Positions 34,626-43,987 of a DNA stretch of 64,000 nucleotides are shown here, piece by piece. The position numbers were made by a program, and so were the translations under genes. The notes under the pieces are model-generated. The model made no database searches. It was not told the origin of the DNA and was given only the letters and a program-made list of their open reading frames with translations. The stretch spans positions 248,001 through 312,000 of the forward strand of contig NZ_FQWK01000003.1 in assembly GCF_900129655.1 (NCBI RefSeq), given 5' to 3'. This stretch comes from Bacteroides clarus YIT 12056. GTDB lineage: Bacteria > Bacteroidota > Bacteroidia > Bacteroidales > Bacteroidaceae. The first letter of the stretch is position 1. Each line of letters starts with the position of its first letter.

Positions 34626-35177
34626 TCAATTGGAAACAGTATCTTCCTCGTACACATCTTCCAACAGTTCTTCTTTCGCCATCGAGATTTTACCGTCGGC
34701 GGAAACCGTCAGTCGGAGAGGCACGTAGAGGTCTGTTTGCGGATAGCAGATGCTGGCAGCATACATAATTCCCTGAGGGGTAGTTTTATCATAAACCAAC
34801 CCTTCCAGAATAGCGTACTTCATAAATCCGGCATCCACCAGCGAGGCGAAACTCTCTTTCGTAAACACCCTGTCTACAATCTGCTTACCGCCACAGGTGA
34901 TGCGCAAGGTAATGCTGTTATCAACGAACTTCTCGCCTTGTTCATTCTTCACAATGGGCAGGCTGTCATCCGGACGGCGCACCACAGACGAGCGATACTC
35001 CTTACCTTTATAAGTAATGGTCACTTTGGTATCGGAAACCTGCATGCGCTGTGGAGCGGAAGTCACGGTGCTGTCCTGCATCAATACCTGCACATCGTCT
35101 CCGCCCTTCTGCCGGGATGTACAGGAAACGACTGACAACGCTACCACACAAGTCACTATATAAACAACGGTTTTCAT
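34626..35177 (-). CDS. DUF4738-family lipoprotein
   Basis: A 183-residue exported protein. The start at 35177 (MKTVVYIVTCVVALSVVSC) gives a clean lipoprotein signal with Cys19; a longer reading upstream would bury it. The body matches DUF4738 in pattern (VTITYKGKEYRSSVVRRPDDSLP, with ITLRITCGGKQIVDRVFTKESF). No function is known. It lies 51 nt upstream of the response regulator on the same strand, so it may belong to the same operon. Confidence 0.7.
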   Translation of the reverse strand: MKTVVYIVTCVVALSVVSCTSRQKGGDDVQVLMQDSTVTSAPQRMQVSDTKVTITYKGKEYRSSVVRRPDDSLPIVKNEQGEKFVDNSITLRITCGGKQIVDRVFTKESFASLVDAGFMKYAILEGLVYDKTTPQGIMYAASICYPQTDLYVPLRLTVSADGKISMAKEELLEDVYEEDTVSN

Positions 35178-35287
35178 TGATTCGTTTTTTAAATTGACAA
35201 GGGCAAAGGAACAAAAAGAGCGGGAGAAATACAAATGAAAGCTATTAAAGCTTTCCGTTTTTTATGAACTTAAAAGCAGCCCGTTAA

Positions 35288-35515
35288 TTAAGGCTCATCC
35301 AAATAGTGAACGATAATCCCGACTTGTCTCGGCATAAAAGTCCGTACTCTTACATGATATCCCGTAAGAAGCAGTTCCGCATACAATTCGCGATTGCGTT
35401 TAATCCAGCGTGTCAGTGTACGAATGGCGCAGCGTGCCGTAGCATTGGGGCAATACAAACATGCTAATTCTTTTTTCGTATACGTCCTGATACGAAAGTC
35501 ATTTTCATTTTCCAT
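35288..35515 (-). CDS. DUF4248-family protein
   Basis: A 75-residue protein, MENENDFRIRTYTKKELACLY at its start and MPRQVGIIVHYLDEP at its end (both family hallmarks). An in-frame ATG at 35536 would add seven residues. DUF4248 proteins are small, basic and found beside HU-like DNA-binding genes in Bacteroides, as here. DNA binding is suspected from the helix-turn-helix-like KKELACLYCPN and ARCAIRTLTRWIKRN segments, but unproven. Confidence 0.75.
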   Translation of the reverse strand: MENENDFRIRTYTKKELACLYCPNATARCAIRTLTRWIKRNRELYAELLLTGYHVRVRTFMPRQVGIIVHYLDEP

Positions 35516-35680
35516 AGTTTTTTGCAGGTTTATCATTATGTGCCGTTTTTTATTATTGATGTAAAGATACAACATTCGAAAGACGAAGTCAAGTAATCAG
35601 AGGAAAGATATGAACCCTTATAAAAAAAGTTCATATCTCCCTCATCTACATCCACTTAGTTTAAACAGATGGAAAGCATA

Positions 35681-36145
35681 TTACCCCAGCGGGTTTTCCT
35701 CTTCTCCATTGCCACCGGCATCAGGATTAGAACCGCCTCCCGAAGTTGTTTCCGAGTTTTCCCAATTAGCTCTCGTCACGCTGGCACGTGTCAGCATCTC
35801 TTTAAAATACTGCCCCGGAGTAAAAATTATCTTTCGGCGATAAACCGTATCCGATTTCACATCTTCCTGCTTATCCTGACTTTTCGCGTTAATACCCGGA
35901 CGAAAACAGCCAAAATCACCTAACTGCACAGAAAAGCCCTTGTTTATGTTTATATTCAATGTGTCTATCAACCCATCCAATACCATCTTCACCACACCAC
36001 GCGGAGCCATGCCTACCTTAGTGACTTCATCGCATAAATCTCCAAACTGTATTATACCCAGCGTCTTCATTTGCGCCACATACTTTTCCGTTTTTGTCTT
36101 ATCAAAACCGAACACTCTCTTCTTCACTTCATAATTAAATGCCAT
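35681..36145 (-). CDS. HU-like DNA-binding protein (HU-HIG type)
   Basis: A 154-residue DNABII-family protein. The core (about 1-125) has the HU-like helical part GVVKMVLDGLIDTLNININKG, the beta part FSVQLGDFGCFRPGI, and the arm region. The last 25 residues are a Gly/Asn/Glu-rich disordered tail (SGGGSNPDAGGNGEEENPLG). Bacteroides genomes hold many such divergent HU paralogues with unknown targets. It lies between the DUF4248 gene and another HU paralogue, all on the minus strand. Confidence 0.85.
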   Translation of the reverse strand: MAFNYEVKKRVFGFDKTKTEKYVAQMKTLGIIQFGDLCDEVTKVGMAPRGVVKMVLDGLIDTLNININKGFSVQLGDFGCFRPGINAKSQDKQEDVKSDTVYRRKIIFTPGQYFKEMLTRASVTRANWENSETTSGGGSNPDAGGNGEEENPLG

Positions 36146-36368
36146 AATTCTTTTAATTTTAAATGATTAATAAATTTGTTTTCGGCCTTGTTCACTCGTC
36201 AGTTTGCAAAACCTGTTTCTCTGTGATCACGATACAAAGATACAACAGGCGCAAACCGGCATGGTGCTTTAACTGTCGTTTCAGTAAGTTTCAGTAAGGA
36301 TAAAGAAGGATTAATAAGGATAAGTAAGTCTCTGATAAATAAAAAGATATAAATCAATAAAAAATATT

Positions 36369-36983
36369 TCACTTTTTTCCCGCATACACCACATTCCTGC
36401 CCATTCCGTATCTGAACAATACCCCGTTTTCTATGAACAGATTCAAATCGTTAATGGCTTGTTTGTAGCTACGTCCCGTCAGGCGGGCATATTGGGCACG
36501 GTTGATACAAGGGTTCCGCTGTAAGTATTCGTCCAGTAATTGAAAACGGCGCTCCATAGATAAAAAGGTATCCGAGGAAGCCGATACCACAGGTCGCGGC
36601 TTACGTTCAAGCTTCATCTTACTGCCTAATTCCTCATAGAACCGCTTTCCCAAACGAAAATTCAGTCCGCGCAGAGCCACGGACGCGGCACGCACTTTAT
36701 CTTTCTCCATTGCACGGCGCTGGCAGCTCAGTGAAGGAGTAAAATAGCCAAGTTCTCCCAACTCTACCGTCCAACCGTTAGCCAGGCAATCGCGTAACTC
36801 GTCCATAAAAGCCGCCATTGTCCCCTCAAGCACACTTCGGCTGATACCCGTGAAAAGATGTACGCGGTCTATAAACTCTTTTTTATCAATTGTCCCTTTA
36901 GGCACAAAGCGGGCATAAAGAGGCTGTTGTTCTCCGGTCCGACCAATATCCGGCTTTTCAAAAAGGTCATAATAAGCACTCAT
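36369..36983 (-). CDS. HU-like DNA-binding protein with C-terminal winged helix
   Basis: A 204-residue protein. Residues about 20-125 form an HU-HIG domain (FIDRVHLFTGISRSVLEGTM, WTVELGELGYFTPSL). Residues about 140-204 look like a small winged helix (EYLQRNPCINRAQYARLTGRS, then NDLNLFIENGVLFRYGMGR). The two DNA-binding modules in one chain make it a candidate site-specific architectural regulator. The 223-nt gap downstream contains short CAGTAAG-type direct repeats near 36278-36330 and no gene. Confidence 0.8.
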   Translation of the reverse strand: MSAYYDLFEKPDIGRTGEQQPLYARFVPKGTIDKKEFIDRVHLFTGISRSVLEGTMAAFMDELRDCLANGWTVELGELGYFTPSLSCQRRAMEKDKVRAASVALRGLNFRLGKRFYEELGSKMKLERKPRPVVSASSDTFLSMERRFQLLDEYLQRNPCINRAQYARLTGRSYKQAINDLNLFIENGVLFRYGMGRNVVYAGKK

Positions 36984-37064
36984 ATTCTTTGATATTAAGC
37001 TTCACCATAGTCATACCCGGCATCCTTTCTCACGGTGACAAAGAGAGAAAACCATCCCAATACT

Positions 37065-37158
37065 AAATCGTTCCACCACGGAGTAAATTTCGTTCCATCA
37101 TGGTGGAACACAACTTTCTCCATGGCGGAACGAAATTTACTCCGTGGTGGAACGATTT
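37065..37158. repeat. 94-bp element with perfect 32-bp inverted arms
   Basis: Arms 37065-37096 and 37127-37158 are exact inverted copies around a 30-nt centre that itself contains TTCCATCATGGTGGAA, a near-palindrome related to the arm motif TTCCACCACGG. No coding potential or terminator T run is seen. It lies between the HU gene start and the trkA stop. Confidence 0.85.
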
Positions 37159-37230
37159 GCTATTAGGAAGTAAAGGTACTACTCTTCCATAGGAAAAGCA
37201 ATAAAATCACAAAGAAAATGCATCCGATTA

Positions 37231-37926
37231 TCACAGCGCCTTCCAGAACTTCCGGAAGTCCTGATACCGTCCATAACACACCAACTGGTCTCCTGCCTGT
37301 ATCTGGTCGTTATCCGGCAACTCGTTTACAACATCATGCTCTATGAAAGAGATGCCCAGACAGTTTTTCAGCGTTTCGGCACGTTTCAGCGCAAGCAGCT
37401 TCAAGCCGAATTCATTATCGAGCTTCAATTCATTGACACCATAGCCGATGAATCTTTCGGGCACTGTGAACTTCATTACATAATAGTTGGAATCTACACG
37501 GAAAGTTTCAATATCCGCGCCAAATTCCAACAGATGAACCAGACCGCGAGCCGCATCTTCTTCGGGAGTAAGAATACGTTCCAACCCGAAAGCTTCAAGC
37601 ACCGAACGATGAACCCCGTCGATAGCCCTGGCATAAATGCGTTTCACCTTTTTCTGCTTCAACAACGCCACCACGCGGATAGACGCACCAAAATTCTCAC
37701 CGATGGCCACAATCACGACATCGACACTGTTCAGCGGAAGTACGGACAAAGCCTGTTCGTCAGTCGCATCAATCACAAATGCGGTTGCTATCTTGTCCTT
37801 TAAGCTATCCACACGACCGGCACTGATATCCGCACCTATCACTTCATGCCCCAAAGCAGAAAGTTCCTCGGCAAGCACATGGCCGTAATTTCCCAAACCG
37901 ATAATAATATACTTCATATAAGTCAT
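37231..37926 (-). CDS. trkA: TrkA/KtrA-type potassium uptake regulatory subunit
   Basis: A 231-residue cytosolic RCK protein. The Rossmann motif IIIGLGNYG (about 7-15) is followed by an acidic residue binding the ribose (IGADIS), and a C-terminal RCK_C domain completes it. It gates the partner channel in response to nucleotides. The ATG at 37926 overlaps the trkH stop by one base (TAATG), so the two are translationally coupled. A second ATG (MKYII) three codons in is also plausible. Confidence 0.9.
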   Translation of the reverse strand: MTYMKYIIIGLGNYGHVLAEELSALGHEVIGADISAGRVDSLKDKIATAFVIDATDEQALSVLPLNSVDVVIVAIGENFGASIRVVALLKQKKVKRIYARAIDGVHRSVLEAFGLERILTPEEDAARGLVHLLEFGADIETFRVDSNYYVMKFTVPERFIGYGVNELKLDNEFGLKLLALKRAETLKNCLGISFIEHDVVNELPDNDQIQAGDQLVCYGRYQDFRKFWKAL

Positions 37927-39755
37927 TAATTAATAATAATCTGTCCACTCGGATACTGATACTTCGTATTTTTTTTCTGCTTGATGATACCAAGCATCAA
38001 CGTTATCAGCCCTACACGCCCGACAAACATCAAAAGCGCAACCAACAGTTTACTGTCACTGCCCAGCAGAGGCGTGGCGTTTAAACTGGAACCGACCGTA
38101 CTGATGGCCGAAACACATTCAAAGGTAACCGTGAGCAAAGACAGGTTCGGCTCCAATATGCTGATAATAAATATAAATACAAACAATACTCCGAACGACA
38201 TCACCACCGTAGCATTAGAACGGCGGATGGAGTCGTAAGACAATTCGCGTCCAAACACCTCTACCCGCTCCGTGCCGCGCAATACAGCCACAAGATTCAA
38301 TACCACGACAGCAAAAGCATTCACCTTGATACCGCCTGCAGTAGACTGCGAACCGCCTCCAATCCACATAAGAATAAGGTAAATCAATAAGGTCTGCACG
38401 CTCAAACCGGCTAAATCCACGCTGGAGAAGCCGGCCGTACGGGGACAAGACGCATTGAAGAACGCCTGCGTCCACTTATCGGCAACCGACATACCCGCAA
38501 AAGACGCATTCCACTCAAAAAGAGCGATACCGGCCGTACCGACCACCAGCAACAGGAAGGTAACAATCAGCACGATACGCGTATTCAGATTGTAGAGGTG
38601 GTAAAAACGGCGGCCGTCCCACTCCCACGTACGCAGAAATCTCCAGAAACGGCGTATATGGTAAAGGATGATATCCTTGAAATTCACCAATATCGGAAAA
38701 CCGATACCGCCAAGAATAATCAATAAAGAGATGTATATATAGAACGGATTATGGCCTGACATCAGCAGCGGATTGCCCAAATTGCCCGGTAATGTGGAAA
38801 AACCGGCGTTACAGAACGCCGATATGGAGTGGAAAGCCGAGAAAGCCAATTCCTCGTGTATATCCATCCCCATCGTGCCGTGAATATCGCTCCAAATAGC
38901 GAGCATGCCCGCCCCCTCTATCGCCAATGTAAAGCCGAGGATATAGACCAGTGTGGACAACAATGAATTCAATGAATTGGAACTGACCATATCACGCACC
39001 ACCAACTGATTGTACAGCGAAGTATTCCCCATAAAGAACATTGCAAAGAAGCTCGTCAGCGTCATTACTCCCAAACCGCCAATCTGAATCAGCAGGATGA
39101 TGATTACAAAGCCCGTCGTCGTAAAGGTGGATGCCACATCCACCGAGGTAAGCCCCGTCACACACACCGCACTGGTGGAAATAAACAGCGAATCCACCCA
39201 CGAGATACCCGCCACCGTAGAACGGGGAAGCATCAGCAATCCCGTCCCGATGAGTATGATAATGAGAAAACTGACTGCCAGAATAAGCGAAGGGTTTGTC
39301 CGTCGTCCCAGCAAACGTACCAAGCCATAAGACAGATTCAGGAAAGAAAGCATCAGCAGCAACGCGAGATGATATATCCTGCCGTTCAGAAAATCCCAGA
39401 CAGCCTGTATGGCCCCTTCCACCTCCGGACGATGAAACACAACCGGAACCAGCGTCAGATAAAGCAGGAAAGTCAATATCCACGTCAGCTTGCTAAAGGT
39501 CTGCCTCGTATCTTTATATTCCAATGCGATACGCAAGGATATATCGCTCAGAAAGACAATCCACACTCCATGATACAGACGTTGCAACTGGTGAGCTTCC
39601 GCAACCGAAATTGTAAATCCATGTTCATACACCAAACCGACAATCAACAGGATGGATGCCAGGTAGGTCAGGGTCGTCATCACCCCCAACGCCACACGTA
39701 CATAAGGATGAATCCACTTATTTTGATACAAAAGAAACTTATGATAAATCTTCAT
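37926..39755 (-). CDS. trkH: TrkH/KtrB-type potassium transporter
   Basis: A 609-residue membrane protein. The first 150 residues add about four membrane segments absent from KtrB. The core has four selectivity-filter loops: TSAVCVTGLTSVD, AFCNAGFSTLPGN, ASCPRTAGFSSVD and SAISTVGSSLNAT. The Gly in each filter marks potassium selectivity. It is the first gene of a coupled pair with the RCK subunit. Confidence 0.93.
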   Translation of the reverse strand: MKIYHKFLLYQNKWIHPYVRVALGVMTTLTYLASILLIVGLVYEHGFTISVAEAHQLQRLYHGVWIVFLSDISLRIALEYKDTRQTFSKLTWILTFLLYLTLVPVVFHRPEVEGAIQAVWDFLNGRIYHLALLLMLSFLNLSYGLVRLLGRRTNPSLILAVSFLIIILIGTGLLMLPRSTVAGISWVDSLFISTSAVCVTGLTSVDVASTFTTTGFVIIILLIQIGGLGVMTLTSFFAMFFMGNTSLYNQLVVRDMVSSNSLNSLLSTLVYILGFTLAIEGAGMLAIWSDIHGTMGMDIHEELAFSAFHSISAFCNAGFSTLPGNLGNPLLMSGHNPFYIYISLLIILGGIGFPILVNFKDIILYHIRRFWRFLRTWEWDGRRFYHLYNLNTRIVLIVTFLLLVVGTAGIALFEWNASFAGMSVADKWTQAFFNASCPRTAGFSSVDLAGLSVQTLLIYLILMWIGGGSQSTAGGIKVNAFAVVVLNLVAVLRGTERVEVFGRELSYDSIRRSNATVVMSFGVLFVFIFIISILEPNLSLLTVTFECVSAISTVGSSLNATPLLGSDSKLLVALLMFVGRVGLITLMLGIIKQKKNTKYQYPSGQIIIN

Positions 39756-39780
39756 AAATATACCGATTGATGAAACGTGG

Positions 39781-39812
39781 CAAACTTAGACAAATCTACC
39801 TTCATAAACAAA
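39781..39812 (-). promoter_or_regulatory. trkH promoter
   Basis: Minus-strand TTTG (39812-39809) and TAAGTTTG (39788-39781) with a 20-bp spacer. A second -7-like TAGATTTG lies at 39798-39791. Confidence 0.6.
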
Positions 39813-39850
39813 AAACAATGGAAAAAAGAAATTGGTTTAAAAATAATAGC

Positions 39851-39858
39851 TACATTTG
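39851..39858 (+). promoter_or_regulatory. trpB2 promoter -7 box
   Basis: TACATTTG, 31 nt before the trpB2 start codon. Confidence 0.6.
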
Positions 39859-39889
39859 GACACTGAATCACTTTTAATTTATAACCACT

Positions 39890-41257
39890 ATGAGCAACAA
39901 GACAAAAAGATTCATTCTTCCGGAAGACGAAATTCCACGTTACTGGTATAATATACAAGCCGATATGGTAACCAAACCCATGCCGCCGCTTAATCCCGCT
40001 ACCAAGCAACCGTTAAAAGCGGAAGATTTGTATCCCATTTTCGCAAAAGAACTTTGCCGCCAGGAGCTCAATCAGGCAGATGCGTGGATTGAAATTCCCG
40101 AACAGGTGCGCGAAATGTATAAATACTACCGAAGCACTCCGCTGGTACGCGCCTACGGACTGGAAAAAGCGCTCGGCACACCGGCACATATCTACTTCAA
40201 GAACGAAAGTGTCAGCCCTATGGGTTCTCACAAACTGAACTCCGCCATACCGCAGGCTTACTACTGCAAGCAAGAGGGCGTGACGAATGTCACTACCGAA
40301 ACCGGAGCCGGGCAATGGGGAGCCTCACTGGCCTATGCCGCCCGCCTCTTCGGTCTGGAAGCTGCTGTCTATCAAGTAAAAATCAGCTATGAACAAAAGC
40401 CTTACCGTCGCAGCATCATGCAAACATTCGGTGCGCAGGTTACTCCTTCACCGTCCATGTCTACCCGTGCCGGGAAAGATATTCTGACCGCCCATCCCAA
40501 TCATCAGGGTTCATTGGGTACGGCTATTTCCGAGGCTATCGAACTGGCACGCACCACTCCCAACTGTAAATATACACTCGGCTCCGTATTGAGCCACGTC
40601 ACCCTGCATCAGACTGTAATCGGACTGGAAGCCGAGAAACAGATGGAAATGGCCGGTGAATATCCCGACACGGTTATCGCGTGCTTTGGCGGCGGTTCCA
40701 ATTTCGGCGGTATCGCATTCCCATTCATGCGCCATACCATCCTTGAAGGAAAGAAAACACGTTTCGTCGCCGCCGAACCGGCCTCCTGTCCGAAGCTGAC
40801 ACGCGGTAAATTCCAATATGACTTCGGCGATGAAGCCGGGTATACTCCGTTGCTGCCGATGTTTACACTGGGACATAACTTCGCTCCCGCCAACATTCAC
40901 GCCGGCGGTCTGCGTTATCACGGCGCGGGTGTCATCGTATCACAACTGTTGAAAGACGGATATATGGAAGCAATGGACATCAAGCAACTCGAATCGTTCG
41001 AGGCGGGCTGCCTGTTCGCACAAGTGGAGGGTATCATTCCCGCGCCGGAATCTTGCCACGCCATTGCAGCCACCATCCGCGAAGCGAATAAATGCAAGGA
41101 AACGGGTGAAGAAAAAGTTATCCTGTTCAACCTGTCCGGTCATGGCCTCATCGATATGGCGTCGTACGACAAATACCTGGCCGGTGACTTGCAAAATTAT
41201 GAATTGACCGACAACGACATTCAGAAGAATCTGGATGAAATAGGCAATCTGGCCTAA
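39890..41257 (+). CDS. trpB: TrpB2-type tryptophan synthase beta-like protein
   Basis: A 455-residue PLP enzyme of the TrpB2 class, which is longer than canonical TrpB and usually not paired with trpA. The PLP lysine lies in GSHKLNSA (Lys about 115). Other motifs are ETGAGQWG, the phosphate-binding GGGSNFGG and a C-terminal SGHG. TrpB2 condenses indole and serine to tryptophan, probably salvaging indole; in Bacteroides a standard trp operon usually exists elsewhere. No trp gene is adjacent. Its 3' end overlaps the convergent CLC gene by 4 nt. Confidence 0.92.
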   Translation: MSNKTKRFILPEDEIPRYWYNIQADMVTKPMPPLNPATKQPLKAEDLYPIFAKELCRQELNQADAWIEIPEQVREMYKYYRSTPLVRAYGLEKALGTPAHIYFKNESVSPMGSHKLNSAIPQAYYCKQEGVTNVTTETGAGQWGASLAYAARLFGLEAAVYQVKISYEQKPYRRSIMQTFGAQVTPSPSMSTRAGKDILTAHPNHQGSLGTAISEAIELARTTPNCKYTLGSVLSHVTLHQTVIGLEAEKQMEMAGEYPDTVIACFGGGSNFGGIAFPFMRHTILEGKKTRFVAAEPASCPKLTRGKFQYDFGDEAGYTPLLPMFTLGHNFAPANIHAGGLRYHGAGVIVSQLLKDGYMEAMDIKQLESFEAGCLFAQVEGIIPAPESCHAIAATIREANKCKETGEEKVILFNLSGHGLIDMASYDKYLAGDLQNYELTDNDIQKNLDEIGNLA

Positions 41258-42831
41258 TAGATATTCGCCATACTGACGAGCGGTTCATAGAGTTTCTCTA
41301 TGTCCTGCGAATCCATTTCAATCTGCACCTGGTCTCCCGGAATCAAACTTGTTTCCGCAGGGACCAGGTTTTTTCCGTCCCTATGCACATTGATGATAAC
41401 GCAGTGTTCGGGCAAGGAAAGCTCGCTTACGGATTTCCCGTCAAAATAGGAACCCGTCATGACCTCTACTGCCAGAGTATATCGTTTTTCTTCCCGGAAA
41501 TCGGAAGAGTTAATCATATCTTCATACAAAGTGACATTGAAGGACTTCATCTGGAGCAGTTCCGTAAAATAATAGGTCAGCCCGCCTACTACCACCGAAG
41601 GGTAGAAAACCTCAAAATGCCCGGTAATCTCTGTTATCAGCACAATAGCCGTAAGCGGAGTACGCTCAATAGCCACCAGGAATGCAGACATGGATATCAG
41701 CATGACGTAAGTGATATTTTGAGGCTCGATAATGCCGTGCCTCACAGCAATCAACCCTACAAGCTGCCCCAACAACCCGCCTGTCACCAAAGTAGGAATA
41801 AAGCTTCCGCCCGGAAGACCGGAAGAAACGGAGCATACCGAGAAACCGAAATGCAGCAGCATGACGGCAAGTACCCACATTATTTCCGTACTGCCGTTCT
41901 GCGCCTGTTCCAGCAAGAATTGTTCGCCGCCGCCCGTCAGGTTTACTTGCATCAATGAGATAATGTAAGCAACCAGCACCAAATAAAACATCTTGATATA
42001 TACCGGAGACTTGACCGTAGAATATACCCGTTTGAACGAAATCATAAGCGCAGAGTATATTTTACCGGTAATGGAAATAATGACAGCCAGTATGAGAAAA
42101 TATTTCATCTGGACGAAAAAGGTCAAAACCGGTTCCGACACCTCAATCAGATGATAAGGGTTCACGGGGAAAACCAAACTGGCAATAGCCCCTGCCACCA
42201 CACCGGCCAACAGCGTAGTAATAGCCGTCTTGGGTGCGTCGAAACGTTCGATAGACTCAATCACAATCAATGAAGAGGCCAGCGGTGCGGCAAAGGCGGC
42301 CGCAAGCCCCGCTCCTGCTCCCGCCGCCAATAACTGCTTGCGTTCTCCCTGCAGAATATGCGTCCACCGTGAAACGAGACTGCCTATATAAGAACCTATC
42401 TGTACGGACGGCCCTTCGCGCCCCAATGACAATCCGGCAGAAACGGAAAGGATTCCGCCGGTGAATTTGGACACCAGCTCTATGAACGGATGCTTATAAG
42501 TGATCCGGCCGTTAATTGCCCCACGTGTCTGCGGAATGCCGCCACCACCGATAAGAGGCATTCTGCCGACCATACGGGATACAAGAATCAGAATTCCCCA
42601 AAACGATAAGAACAATGGGATATGCCAGTACCAGGCCGGACGGGATGCAAAGAAGTCGCTACGGATATGCAGCAAATAATAGAGCAGATAATGATAAGGA
42701 ACCGCAATGAGGCCTGTCAGCAAGCCTACAATCATGCTGACAAAATAGAGCCGCGCATCCACCAGCTTCAACTTCCAGATATGCCAGCCGCGAACTGTTT
42801 TCCAATTCTTTATTTTCTGAAACAACCGCAT
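41254..42831 (-). CDS. CLC-family chloride channel/antiporter with RCK_C domain
   Basis: A 525-residue membrane protein. CLC signatures are visible: GGGGIPQ (GSGIP-like), GREGPSVQ with the gating glutamate, and SSGLPGGSFIPTLVTGG. The glutamate suggests that proton-coupled exchange is possible. Residues about 455-525 form a TrkA-C/RCK_C-like cytosolic domain instead of CBS domains, suggesting ligand control. It is a single gene, convergent with trpB2. Confidence 0.9.
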   Translation of the reverse strand: MRLFQKIKNWKTVRGWHIWKLKLVDARLYFVSMIVGLLTGLIAVPYHYLLYYLLHIRSDFFASRPAWYWHIPLFLSFWGILILVSRMVGRMPLIGGGGIPQTRGAINGRITYKHPFIELVSKFTGGILSVSAGLSLGREGPSVQIGSYIGSLVSRWTHILQGERKQLLAAGAGAGLAAAFAAPLASSLIVIESIERFDAPKTAITTLLAGVVAGAIASLVFPVNPYHLIEVSEPVLTFFVQMKYFLILAVIISITGKIYSALMISFKRVYSTVKSPVYIKMFYLVLVAYIISLMQVNLTGGGEQFLLEQAQNGSTEIMWVLAVMLLHFGFSVCSVSSGLPGGSFIPTLVTGGLLGQLVGLIAVRHGIIEPQNITYVMLISMSAFLVAIERTPLTAIVLITEITGHFEVFYPSVVVGGLTYYFTELLQMKSFNVTLYEDMINSSDFREEKRYTLAVEVMTGSYFDGKSVSELSLPEHCVIINVHRDGKNLVPAETSLIPGDQVQIEMDSQDIEKLYEPLVSMANIY

Positions 42832-42940
42832 GGGATATGTTTTGTTATCTGCATTTCCCTACAACAAATTCTCCCCTGCGAAGTTCTGAACCGATATCCT
42901 ATTATATTTATTTCACCTCTCAGCCTTTCCGGAAATACAA

Positions 42941-42978
42941 AAAAACCTCCCCTTTGCATGCACAGAGAGGAGATTTTT
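42941..42978 (-). terminator. Terminator of the sigma-factor operon
   Basis: On the minus strand, CTCC/GGAG-based stem with a 12-nt loop followed by seven T, downstream of the Spy-like gene. Confidence 0.6.
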
Positions 42979-43059
42979 GGCTATGTCCAAGAAGCAGAAC
43001 GATACTTTTTATATTATGACACACTTTTATATAAACCGATAAGCTTCTTTAAACAGGCT

Positions 43060-43599
43060 CTAAGACTTCTGAACAGGACGTACCGGACTTTTCTGCTTTC
43101 CTTGCGCAACAGTTTGTTTTTTTCTGCGGTCAAATTCTTTTTTCAGCTTATCGGCATTATTCTGTTCCGTTTGATAAATCTTCATAATCTGTTTGGGAGA
43201 AAGTATCTTTCTAAATTCATTATAATACTTCTCACGTACATCCAGAATCCTACGGCTTTGGGCAAAACGTCCTTTTATCTGCTGTTCCACCTCGGCATCT
43301 GTCAGCAACGGTTTGGGTTCCGGCTTCACACCCGTTCCTTCCGCTCTTTGTTTTGCACGGTTCATCATTCTGCATTCGCGTAACTCTTTTAAATAATTCT
43401 GATAAACCGGAATGAACTTGGCGGTAGTGGCGTCATCCAACATCAACATTTTTACCATTTGATTAGTCTGATGCTCCATGACCTGTTCCGGTGTATGACG
43501 TTTCTTCTTATCCTTGTTCACCGAGGTTTGAGCAGAGAGACTGAGTTGACTGCCTATCATAAGGCATGTCAAAAATACGTAAATAAATTTTGCTTTCAT
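43060..43599 (-). CDS. Spy/CpxP-like periplasmic protein
   Basis: A 179-residue exported protein with a signal peptide (about 1-23). The mature part is all helical and charged: MVKMLMLDDATTAKFIPVYQ, FRKILSPKQIMKIYQTEQ. These segments resemble the paired helices around LTxxQ motifs of Spy/CpxP-type chaperones or metal-sensing proteins, although a strict LTxxQ is absent. It is the third gene behind an ECF sigma and a membrane anti-sigma candidate, so it may be the effector of an envelope-stress response. Confidence 0.65.
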   Translation of the reverse strand: MKAKFIYVFLTCLMIGSQLSLSAQTSVNKDKKKRHTPEQVMEHQTNQMVKMLMLDDATTAKFIPVYQNYLKELRECRMMNRAKQRAEGTGVKPEPKPLLTDAEVEQQIKGRFAQSRRILDVREKYYNEFRKILSPKQIMKIYQTEQNNADKLKKEFDRRKKQTVAQGKQKSPVRPVQKS

Positions 43600-43626
43600 A
43601 ATTCTTTCTTTTTTAAGACAATACTA

Positions 43627-43983
43627 TTAATTTAAAAATATATCGCTTTCGGAGAAGCTGACGAGCTCTTCCAGCTCCTCGTCCGACATTTCACGAATCC
43701 ATTTATCTGCAGGAACTACCGCCGTACAATTTTTGGTATCCAATATCTGCAAATCGGAAGTTCCTCTTTCGCCTTTCCAAAAATGGGACGGTATAAACAG
43801 AAAGCCAACTGATACCGCAGCTATGGCGACACCCGTAGAAACAGTTATCCATAAACGGTGTCCCGGAAACCTGCTGCCATAAGTACATTTCCGCACATTA
43901 CGCTGCATCTCCTCAAAGAAGCCTTCGGGAACGCGATAGGGTGTTTTTTTTCCTATATCATCAAAATCAAACTCTTTTTTCAT
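43627..43983 (-). CDS. Candidate membrane anti-sigma factor
   Basis: A 118-residue protein with a 40-residue cytosolic N-terminus (PYRVPEGFFEEMQRNV, a motif common in small Bacteroidetes anti-sigma-like proteins), one membrane segment (about 45-67) and a short periplasmic tail. It starts 4 nt after the ECF sigma stop and ends 27 nt before the Spy-like gene. Anti-sigma function is inferred from position and topology; no zinc-binding HxxxCxxC is seen. Confidence 0.7.
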   Translation of the reverse strand: MKKEFDFDDIGKKTPYRVPEGFFEEMQRNVRKCTYGSRFPGHRLWITVSTGVAIAAVSVGFLFIPSHFWKGERGTSDLQILDTKNCTAVVPADKWIREMSDEELEELVSFSESDIFLN

Positions 43984-43987
43984 AGTC

